Below the pieces are notes generated by a model, which had not been told where the DNA came from, did not search any database, and worked only from the letters and a program-made list of their open reading frames with translations. A stretch of DNA of 64,000 nt from Paeniglutamicibacter gangotriensis Lz1y. Lineage in GTDB: Bacteria; Actinomycetota; Actinomycetes; Actinomycetales; Micrococcaceae. Both the position numbers and the translations under genes were made by a program. Numbering within the stretch: the first letter of the stretch is position 1; each line of letters starts with the position of its first letter. Below are positions 43,419-50,331 of the stretch, piece after piece. The stretch lies in assembly GCF_000348945.1 (NCBI RefSeq), contig NZ_AOCK01000002.1, positions 310,001 to 374,000 on the forward strand, given 5' to 3'.

Positions 43419-43479
43419 GGTGTTTGCCTTTGCTGTGTGAGGTGCGTGGGGTGGGGTTTGTTGGTGCGGTGCAGAGGGG

Positions 43480-44280
43480 CTAGATGCTTCGGGTGGATGC
43501 TGCCGCGATGGGTGCTTGCCGAACCTCGGTGGCCTTGGTCAGCCACCGGCGAATGTCGTCGTAGAGATCGGTCAGTGCGACAGCGGCGAAGGTCGGGCCG
43601 ATACCGCTGCCGGTGCCTGGGAGTGCGGCGTCGCCCACCAACACCGTGGCCCCGCCGCGGGCATCAATCGGGGCCAGATCGTTGCGCCACACGTCCCCGA
43701 CGCCCATCAGAGCCGGCGCCTCGGGTGCGGATGAGCCGTGCCCCGATGCCGGGGAGCTCTCGTTGAGCAGCCGGTCAAGCAGTGGGGCGAACCCGTCGGG
43801 CTTGCCCATCGAGGCATGGATGCGATCGAAGCTGTTGGCCAGTCCCAGGGAATCCAACGCCGCATCGAGCCGGATATCCGGGGCATTGGTGGCAAGCACC
43901 AGGACGGCCTGGGGGCGGATCGTGGCCAGAAACCCTGCCAAGCCATCGGGTGCGTGGATGGGTGCGGCCTCGGTTGCCAGCTCGTGCCGGCTGCGCAGAT
44001 AGGCGGCGCCGCGCATCGCGTCGTCCACGCCGTGACGCAAAGAGAGCAACCTGACGGCGTCGTAGCCGTCGATGGGTCGGTGCCCGTCGATGAGCGCTGG
44101 TGTGGCGGGCGGCTTCGCGGCGTCGAGACCCAGGAATGCCTCCACTTCGGCGAGCAAATCGGCTGAAGCTTCCCGGGGCAGTGTGTGTGCAACGTTGCGT
44201 GCATAGGACAGTACGGGGCCCGGGCCCAGAGAAATGGTCCCGTCGAAGTCGAAGATGATGACCGGCTGATGCGGTTTCAC
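43480..44280 (-). CDS. HAD-superfamily hydrolase
   Basis: This 266-residue enzyme is a haloacid-dehalogenase-type phosphatase. Motif I is IIFDFDGTISLG with the nucleophile and general acid aspartates at about residues 9 and 11; motif II is VLVLATNAP, the lysine lies in GKPDGFAPLL, and motif III is LMGVGDVWRNDLAPIDARGG. It is not a PhnX-type phosphonatase, whose motif I differs (FDWAGT). GTG 44280 has AAGGAGG four bases upstream and is preferred over GTG 44331. It is the first gene of the phn-type operon, so it may dephosphorylate the imported compound. Confidence 0.88.
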   Translation of the reverse strand: MKPHQPVIIFDFDGTISLGPGPVLSYARNVAHTLPREASADLLAEVEAFLGLDAAKPPATPALIDGHRPIDGYDAVRLLSLRHGVDDAMRGAAYLRSRHELATEAAPIHAPDGLAGFLATIRPQAVLVLATNAPDIRLDAALDSLGLANSFDRIHASMGKPDGFAPLLDRLLNESSPASGHGSSAPEAPALMGVGDVWRNDLAPIDARGGATVLVGDAALPGTGSGIGPTFAAVALTDLYDDIRRWLTKATEVRQAPIAAASTRSI

Positions 44281-44449
44281 CGGGCCTCCTTTCCAAATAG
44301 CGCCAACCACCGTGGTGGACGCAATGTTCACGTTATGAAGTGAATGTGGACGAAATGACCATGGCAGGTTAACGCGGGGAAAACGCTATGCCTACATTGC
44401 GCATAGGCTCGACCCGGGGCACGGCAGTGGGGGCTGGGGACGGGCTAAC

Positions 44450-45160
44450 GTGGGCTGGATGATGTACAAACAGATTGCCGGGGATGCCATCGCCGGCAGA
44501 TTTGAGCGCTGGGGCCTTTCAACGGTGGTTGACGAGAACGTCGGAGTGCCGGTCATCGGTCGGAAAGATTTTGAGCAGCTGCACCGCCATGCAGGGTTGT
44601 CGGCAACCTGGCCGGTGGGAAACGCGGGATTGATCCACGTGTATGGCTACCTGCTTTCCACGGTGCCCACACCCTACGGGCTCAAACGCGAACGCTGGGA
44701 AAGCGGGCTGCTGGCCGATGCCTTAGGACTGGCGGGAACCGCGTTTCTGCTGGCGGACGCCCACGCCGGAGATCAGACGGTCCTGCAACGCGTCGAGGCC
44801 GCGACCGCGGAGATCTTGGAGCGGCCGGATGAGTCACCGGGCGTTCTTGAGTGGTTTGACGACGGGGTCGAGTCGGACGGTTCCCGTGGCGACGCCGGGA
44901 CCTTCGTCCGCACGGTGGTGGTGCAGCGCGAAGGCACCGGGTCGGCGGCACTTCTCTATGGCGTATCGACGTGCTCACGGATGCGGATCCTGACCGCGTT
45001 CCCGCTGCATGAGCCTACCGCTGAGTCTGTGGGTGCATTGCGTGCGCAGCCGCCGCGGTTGCGCTACAACGCAGTGCTCCCGGGGCTCTGCCCGGGTGCC
45101 GTATTGCACCGAATCAGGGCACAAACCTCCGGTTCCGGATGGTCCGGTCTTGCGCAATGA
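44450..45160 (+). CDS. Protein of unknown function
   Basis: The 236-residue protein is soluble and mixed in character; no family is recognised. It opens MGWMMYKQIAGDAIAGRFE, has a tyrosine-rich stretch GLIHVYGYLLSTVPTPYGLK followed by RERWESGLLAD, and ends with LRYNAVLPGLCPGAVLHRI. GTG 44450 or ATG 44459 can be the start; no ribosome-binding site is obvious. The frame is long for chance and codon use is normal for the region, so it is probably a gene. Its last codons lie in an 8-bp tandem repeat. Confidence 0.6.
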   Translation: MGWMMYKQIAGDAIAGRFERWGLSTVVDENVGVPVIGRKDFEQLHRHAGLSATWPVGNAGLIHVYGYLLSTVPTPYGLKRERWESGLLADALGLAGTAFLLADAHAGDQTVLQRVEAATAEILERPDESPGVLEWFDDGVESDGSRGDAGTFVRTVVVQREGTGSAALLYGVSTCSRMRILTAFPLHEPTAESVGALRAQPPRLRYNAVLPGLCPGAVLHRIRAQTSGSGWSGLAQ

Positions 45161-45176
45161 CGCAATGACGCAATGA
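45153..45176. repeat. Three tandem copies of an 8-bp unit over a stop codon
   Basis: CGCAATGA is repeated exactly three times (45153-45160, 45161-45168, 45169-45176). The first copy contains the stop codon of the gene at 44450, so copy number changes would not lengthen the protein, but each copy adds a new ATG and TGA. Confidence 0.9.
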
Positions 45177-45225
45177 CGCGGCGGCCCGGGCGCCGGCGGG
45201 CGCCGAGAGAATCGAGAGGCTCGAA

Positions 45226-45958
45226 CTACGTAGTGTCGGGGGTGAATAGTGCGGATCGGGGATTGAACATTCCCGAGGCGATGTAGTAGGCATTGCTGGC
45301 GATCATCATGACCAGATTCGTGGCCAGGTACATGATGGTGGTCGCAGCCGGGACCGCGTCGGGTTCCAGATTGTACGCAAGCAGCACGCGCAGCACCGCA
45401 TCAAGCAGGAAGCCGCAGCCCCACCCGACGGTGGACACCCGCCACATCCGGCGGAAGCGCGGGGCCGCGTGCCAGTGCGTTTCCCAGTTCCCGGGCCAAT
45501 GGAAACGGCCCTCGAGCACCGGCTTGGTCAGCGTATAGGCCAGCGGGCGCTTGGTGCCGATGGTGGAAATGAACCAGATGCCCAGGCCTGCGGTGATCAG
45601 TGCGTCGCGGGCCAGCAGGAACTGCGGGCTTCCAGGGATGAAAGCTAACGCCACCGCAGCCACCGAGGAGAGTGAAATATAGGTGGTCATGACGTGCCTG
45701 GTGCGGCCGGGCCGCAACAGGGCGTAGAGCGCGGGGATGGCCGTGGACACGGCGACTACCACCAGTGAGGCGTAGAGCGACAAGCCGAAGTGGCGCAGCT
45801 GGTAGAAGAGCAGCGGCGGCAGGCCGATGGCGGCGAGCATGCCCAGCGCGCCGCGCAGCAGGGCAAGGCCGCGGGCAGGTTTGGCCCGAGCAGGGTCCTG
45901 CGGTATCGGGCTGGGGCGCCGCCTTGTGCCGAAATTTCGTGGGTGTCGCGTGGGTCAT
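45226..45958 (-). pseudogene. VC0807-like multi-span membrane protein, probably frameshifted
   Basis: From 45840 down to 45226 the minus strand encodes a VC0807-like membrane protein (QLRHFGLSLYASLVVVAVST; PLAYTLTKPVLEGRFHW) of about 200 residues with five or six helices. No ribosome-binding site precedes ATG 45840. The better start is ATG 45958, which follows AGGACTG and overlaps the preceding stop (TGATG), but it lies in another frame (MTHATPTKFRHKAAPQPDTA). The two frames overlap between about 45900 and 45840, so a one-base indel near the ACCGCAGGACCCTGC stretch would join them. Either the gene is frameshifted, or it starts at 45840 without a normal signal. Confidence 0.55.
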
Positions 45959-46167
45959 CAGTCCTGGTGTTCGGCGCGGAAGACGTGGACCAGGGCGTTG
46001 GCATGCCCGTGTCCGATGCCGTGCTCGGCCTTAAGCCAACCGACTTGTTCGAGGTGTTTTTGGCCAGCCACGGTCTTGAGCTGCTCCATCCAGTGCTCGA
46101 TGGGCTTTCCGTATTTGGTCTCGATCGAGGGGAAATAGGACTTGGGACCCTTGACTGGTTCGCTCAT
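45958..46167 (-). CDS. DUF4287 domain protein
   Basis: This 69-residue protein matches DUF4287 in its whole length: SYFPSIETKYGKPIEHWMEQ is followed by KHLEQVGWLKAEHGIGHGHA and NALVHVFR. The family has no assigned function. ATG 46167 begins MSEPVKGPKSYF, a normal family start; the frame continues upstream without similarity. Its stop overlaps the ATG of the next gene (TGATG). Confidence 0.85.
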   Translation of the reverse strand: MSEPVKGPKSYFPSIETKYGKPIEHWMEQLKTVAGQKHLEQVGWLKAEHGIGHGHANALVHVFRAEHQD

Positions 46168-46467
46168 GGTGTTAATGGAACACGGACCGGGCCAAGTCCA
46201 CAAGGGCGCGGAATGGCGTGGTGCGGCGTGCCTCAACAAAAATGTTCGCGAAATCCACGTGGCGATTCTCGACGTGCCGCGGCACCGTGACTTTGGACCC
46301 TACCCGGCGGTCGTGGCCACGGGCAGTATGGGAATACAGCCAAAGGGTCGGCCCAGCAAGGATGTTGGAGCCAACCGGCCCGGCGGCACCCCGCAAGGGG
46401 AAGCCCTTCGCGATTCCGGAGCATCCGCGAATCGGAGGGCGAACGATAAGCAAAGGAGATCTTGACC
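46168..46467. other. Divergent intergenic region, no gene seen
   Basis: This gap lies between the DUF4287 gene (minus) and the SPW gene (plus) and must hold both promoters. I see no supported gene or strong hairpin. AAAGGAGATCTTGACC at its end is the ribosome-binding site for ATG 46468. Confidence 0.45.
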
Positions 46468-46833
46468 ATGAAGCGATGGACTGCATGGCAGAATTGGGTC
46501 GCCGTGGCCGCTGGCGTTTACACGCTTCTGGCCATGTCGTGGACCACCGCAGTTGGGTCCTCGATGGCGTACATGCTCACCGGCGGTATCGTCTTGATCG
46601 TCGTGGGCGTCATCAACCTCGCGGTTCCGGGTATGCCCTTGGCCGAGTGGGTGCAGGTAGTGGTTTCCCTGCTGGTGATCGCAGCGCCGTGGTTCGGCAG
46701 CTTCGCCTCGGGCACTCCGGACGTGGCTTTGAACACCTGGATTCCGGGGGTCGTGGCGCTGATTGCCTCGGTCATGGCTATCCAGCCGGCAATGAAGGTG
46801 TATCACGAGCACCATCCGGTTGGCTCGCACTAG
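46468..46833 (+). CDS. SPW-repeat membrane protein
   Basis: The 121-residue protein has four hydrophobic segments and matches the SPW-repeat family: KRWTAWQNWVAVAAGVYTLL near the start, and AAPWFGSFAS in the middle is the characteristic repeat turn. Function is unknown; members are small integral membrane proteins of actinobacteria and others. AGGAG lies about nine bases before ATG 46468, so this start is preferred over TTG 46462. A strong terminator follows. Confidence 0.85.
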   Translation: MKRWTAWQNWVAVAAGVYTLLAMSWTTAVGSSMAYMLTGGIVLIVVGVINLAVPGMPLAEWVQVVVSLLVIAAPWFGSFASGTPDVALNTWIPGVVALIASVMAIQPAMKVYHEHHPVGSH

Positions 46834-46844
46834 TTCAGTTCATC

Positions 46845-46872
46845 AAGGGCCCGGTCTGCTGACCGGGCCCTT
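46845..46872 (+). terminator. Strong hairpin after the SPW gene
   Basis: AAGGGCCCGGT (46845-46855) and ACCGGGCCCTT (46862-46872) pair perfectly with a six-base loop, 12 bases after the stop codon. No long T-tract follows, as is common in high-GC actinobacteria. Confidence 0.7.
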
Positions 46873-47001
46873 GGACTGTCCCATGTGAGCACCTGCGCCG
46901 GCTGGACAAGCCTGTCAACGCGAAGAGGTGCCCCGGGGCCACGGATGATCCGTAGCGCAGGGGTCACCTCTCGCGGTCTAAAAAGCAGGCCGGCTACGAG
47001 A

Positions 47002-47463
47002 CTATGAGGCTTCGATGTGCTGGCGCAGCTTGGTGGACAGCTCCTGCAACGTTGCGAATTCCTCGGAGCTCAACGCGGTGCCGATCAACGCGTGGATACC
47101 CTTGATGTGCTCACGTCCCATGGACTTCTGCAACGCGGCACCCTCGTCGGTGAGGCTGAATAGCACTGCCCGCTGATCGGTGGGGTCCTGCCTGCGGGCA
47201 AGTAGCCCCTTGGACTCCAGCCGATCGGCCATGCGGCTGAGGCTCGGTTGGGAAATGAGCAGGTACTGGTTCAGGTCCGAGAGGCGGCTGGTGCCTGACT
47301 CGCAGCGCGAGAGGTTGAAGAGCACATCGTACTCCCGGGTGCTCAGTGCCTTGAACTCGGGCAGCTTCTGGATCTCGCGCATCACCGTGACCTGGGCGCG
47401 GAAGAGAGCCTCCCAGGCCGTGGTCGAGGAACGCATGGTGGCTGCGCTACTCAATGGCTGCAC
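47002..47463 (-). CDS. MarR-family transcriptional regulator
   Basis: This 153-residue protein is a MarR-type winged-helix regulator: LSTREYDVLFNLSRC, then SDLNQYLLISQPSLSRMADR (recognition helix) and LLARRQDPTDQRAVLFSLTD (wing with the conserved D.R). MarR proteins respond to small, often aromatic ligands. GTG 47463 overlaps the end of the flavin oxidoreductase gene by 17 bases; ATG 47436 is an alternative start. It probably regulates that enzyme and itself. Confidence 0.9.
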   Translation of the reverse strand: MQPLSSAATMRSSTTAWEALFRAQVTVMREIQKLPEFKALSTREYDVLFNLSRCESGTSRLSDLNQYLLISQPSLSRMADRLESKGLLARRQDPTDQRAVLFSLTDEGAALQKSMGREHIKGIHALIGTALSSEEFATLQELSTKLRQHIEAS

Positions 47464-48550
47464 CCGCAGTCACCTTGGCATCGCGGGCCGCCACACGGTT
47501 GGCGTGGGTCGGCGGGGCCGGGTGGTCCGCCGGGGTGCGGGCCGCCAGTTCCTTACGCAGCGTCGGCAGCACGTGCTCACCGAAGAGATCCAGCTGTTCC
47601 AGCACGGTCTTGACCGGCAGACCCGCGTGGTCGACTAGGAAGAGCTGGCGGTGGTAGTTGCCGAAAGCCTCCTGGAAGGTGAGGGTCTTGTCGATCATTT
47701 CCGCCGGTGAACCCACGGTGAGCGGGGTCTGCTCGGTGAAGTCCTCCATGGAGGGGCCGTGGCCGTAGACCGGGGCGTTGTTGAAGTACGGACGGAACTC
47801 GTTCTTCGCATCCTGGGAGTTCTTGCGGATGAAGAACTGTCCACCCAGGCCCACCATGGCCTGGTCGGCGCGGCCGTGGCCATAGTGCTCGTAGCGCTCA
47901 CGGTAGAGGTTGATCAGCTGCATGTAGTGTTCCTTCGGCCAGAAGATGTTGTTGGCGAAGAATCCATCTCCGTAGTACGCGGCGATCTCGGCGACCTGCG
48001 GGGTGCGGATCGAACCGTGCCAGACGAAGGGGGCCACATCATCCAGCGGACGCGGAGTGGAGGTGAAGTTCTGCAGCGGGCCGCGGAACTTGCCTTCCCA
48101 GTTCACCGTGTCCTCGTCCCAGAGGCGGCGCAGCAGGTTGTAGTTCTCGATGGTCAGGTTGACCGAATCCTGCATGTTCTTGCCGAACCACGGGTAGACC
48201 GGGGCGGTGTTGCCGCGGCCCAGGACCAGGTCCACGCGGCCGTCTGCCAGGTGCTGGAGCATCGCGAAGTCCTCGGCGATCTTCACCGGGTCGTTGGTGG
48301 TAATCAGTGTGGTGGCCGTGGAGAGGATGATCTTCTCGGTTTGCGCCGCGATGTAGGCCAGCGTGGTGGTGGGGGAGGAAGAAAAGAACGGGCGGTTGTG
48401 GTGCTCGCCGATGGCGACGACATCCATCCCGACCTCTTCGGTCTTCTTGGCGATGGCAACGATGTCCTTGATGCGCTGCTGTTCGCTGGGGGTCTTGCCG
48501 GTGGTGGGGTCGCGGGTGATATCGCTGACCGAGAAAATTCCAAACTGCAT
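47447..48550 (-). CDS. LLM-class flavin-dependent oxidoreductase
   Basis: The 367-residue protein is a luciferase-like monooxygenase, using FMNH2 supplied by a separate reductase. MQFGIFSVSDITRD opens the barrel, and GEHHNRPFFSSSPTTTLAYI with KIILSTATTLITTNDPVKIAE and RVDLVLGRGNTAPVYPWFG give the flavin-binding barrel strands. The substrate is unknown. GGAGGCATCC precedes ATG 48550. It is in an operon with a MarR regulator, and an MFS exporter is divergently placed 154 bases away. Confidence 0.9.
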   Translation of the reverse strand: MQFGIFSVSDITRDPTTGKTPSEQQRIKDIVAIAKKTEEVGMDVVAIGEHHNRPFFSSSPTTTLAYIAAQTEKIILSTATTLITTNDPVKIAEDFAMLQHLADGRVDLVLGRGNTAPVYPWFGKNMQDSVNLTIENYNLLRRLWDEDTVNWEGKFRGPLQNFTSTPRPLDDVAPFVWHGSIRTPQVAEIAAYYGDGFFANNIFWPKEHYMQLINLYRERYEHYGHGRADQAMVGLGGQFFIRKNSQDAKNEFRPYFNNAPVYGHGPSMEDFTEQTPLTVGSPAEMIDKTLTFQEAFGNYHRQLFLVDHAGLPVKTVLEQLDLFGEHVLPTLRKELAARTPADHPAPPTHANRVAARDAKVTAGAAIE

Positions 48551-48704
48551 GGATGCCTCCTGTGGGCGGGGTCGTGGACTCTGGAATCCAGTATGTCACA
48601 TTTGTATGCGTTTGCATGTAATAGCACCTGCGGGTCCCGAATAATTCCCCGGCACTCTCGTGAGGTGCCTCACGCTCCGGCGGACTTCGCGGTAGGCTCC
48701 GGCT

Positions 48705-50186
48705 ATGGATACCCCGCGCCCCGCCGGTCCCGATGCACAAACGCCGCAACCGGCGCGTTGGGGCGCCGTCGCGGGGATCGTTGGATTTCTTGCCATCGTC
48801 GAGCTGACCAGCGGCATCCTGCAAGGTTTTTATACCCCGCTGATGACCGACATCGCCCGGCATCTGGGCATCCACGACGCGGATGTGAACTGGTTCGAGG
48901 CCGCGCAACTGATGGTCTCGGCGCTGGCCGTGCCGTTGCTGGCCTCACTGGGAGACATCTTCGGGCACAAGAAGATGCTGCTGATCTCGGCCATTGTCAC
49001 CGCTGCCGCCTCCTGGGCCGTGGTGTTTTCCGGATCATTCACCACCTTCCTGATTGCCTGGGCGCTGCAAGGTTTCTATGCGGTGTGGCTGCCGCTGGAA
49101 ATCGCCATCGTGTTTTCTCGCGCGCGCAAGCTCGGGGTACCTGGTCCCATGACCAGACGGGCGGCTGGCCTGCTGGTCGGTGCGCTGGAGGTCGGGGTGA
49201 TCGCCGGGGCACTGGCCGGTGGTGCGCTGATCGGAGTCTTTGACGGGAACCTCGCCCTGACCATGTCCATCCCGGCGATTGCCACCACGGGGTGCATCGT
49301 GGCCGTGGCCTTCGGGGTGCCCGACGACGGGGACCGCAATGGGGCGAAGATCGATAGTGGGGGCTTCGGCTATCTGGCAGTGGGCCTGTTGCTGCTGACT
49401 AGCGGGTTGAGCTTCCTGCGAATCAACGGGCCGGCCAGCGTGCTGGTTTGGGGTTCGATGGCGCTGGGATTGGCGGTGCTGTACCTGTTCTACCGCCACG
49501 AAAACAAGCAGAAAGATCCGCTGATCGACTTCTCGGTGCTCTTCGCCCGCTCGATGTGGCCCGTGCAGCTCACCGCCGGCCTCTTCGGGGTCTCGGTGCT
49601 CGGTGCACAGATCCCGATGAGCACCTTCGCCCGGACCGATCCGGCGGTCAACGGCTACGGGTTGGGACTGAGTGCCTCGGGAGTCTCGGTCATCATCGGC
49701 GCCTACGTGATGGCGCTGCTGCTCGGGGCGCTGCTCTTCCCGGTGGCAGCGCGTTGGGCGGGCACCAAGAGGACGCTGATTGCCGCAAGCTTCCTGGTGG
49801 GCATCGGGTACCTGCTGTTCTTGGTGCAGCATGGATCGCTCACGGTGGTGCTGTTGAATATGGTGATTGCCGGGATCGGCTCCGGTGCGCTGGTTGCCGC
49901 TCTTCCCGCTGCAGCAGCGGCAGCGGCGCCATTCCACCGCACGGGCATGGCCACTGGGCTGACCAACGCGGTGAAGACCATTGGCGGGTCCTTCGCCTCG
50001 GCAATCTTCGGGCTGGCGCTGATCGGGCAGGTGGCCGGGGCGGTCTCCGACGGGGCGGCAGAGAACTTTGCCGCACCTCTGGCCGGTTACATGGTGGTCT
50101 GGGCGATCTGCGGGGGCACCGCGATCATCTGTGCGCTGATCTTGTTTGCTGTTCCACGCGATGCGCTGGAAGACGCGCGCTCCTGA
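48705..50186 (+). CDS. MFS transporter
   Basis: This 493-residue protein is a major facilitator transporter with about 14 hydrophobic segments, similar in layout to DHA2 exporters. LASLGDIFGHKKMLLISAIV carries motif A, and QGFYTPLMTDIARHLGIHDA is the first loop. The substrate is unknown. It is divergent from the flavin oxidoreductase/MarR pair and may belong to the same resistance or catabolic response. ATG 48705 has no clear Shine-Dalgarno site; the protein begins with a short hydrophilic tail. Confidence 0.88.
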   Translation: MDTPRPAGPDAQTPQPARWGAVAGIVGFLAIVELTSGILQGFYTPLMTDIARHLGIHDADVNWFEAAQLMVSALAVPLLASLGDIFGHKKMLLISAIVTAAASWAVVFSGSFTTFLIAWALQGFYAVWLPLEIAIVFSRARKLGVPGPMTRRAAGLLVGALEVGVIAGALAGGALIGVFDGNLALTMSIPAIATTGCIVAVAFGVPDDGDRNGAKIDSGGFGYLAVGLLLLTSGLSFLRINGPASVLVWGSMALGLAVLYLFYRHENKQKDPLIDFSVLFARSMWPVQLTAGLFGVSVLGAQIPMSTFARTDPAVNGYGLGLSASGVSVIIGAYVMALLLGALLFPVAARWAGTKRTLIAASFLVGIGYLLFLVQHGSLTVVLLNMVIAGIGSGALVAALPAAAAAAAPFHRTGMATGLTNAVKTIGGSFASAIFGLALIGQVAGAVSDGAAENFAAPLAGYMVVWAICGGTAIICALILFAVPRDALEDARS

Positions 50187-50258
50187 TACCGGGGGCCGGC
50201 GACCGTGCCAGTGCTGCGCCGCGGCACGAAATCCGCAGACAGGTACGGGTTAAACGCC

Positions 50259-50291
50259 GTGTTCCCCCGCCACACTGTGGAGAGGGAACAC
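50259..50291. terminator. Hairpin between convergent genes
   Basis: GTGTTCCC (50259-50266) pairs with GGGAACAC (50284-50291), and an inner CCACA/TGTGG pair extends the stem. It lies between the MFS gene (plus) and the secreted-protein gene (minus) and may stop transcription from both sides. Confidence 0.6.
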
Positions 50292-50331
50292 GACACTTCT
50301 TTGATGAGCAGCCTTCACAGACGCCGATGGA

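Noticed and set aside
44307-44318. Palindrome CCACCGTGGTGG upstream of the HAD/phn operon
   Set aside because: Short and GC-rich, expected by chance; not enough to claim an RpiR operator.
46919-46976. Second hairpin (AGAGGTG/CACCTCT with long loop) before the MarR gene end
   Set aside because: Arms can be drawn but the loop is long and imperfect and no T-tract follows; a strong terminator is already present just upstream.
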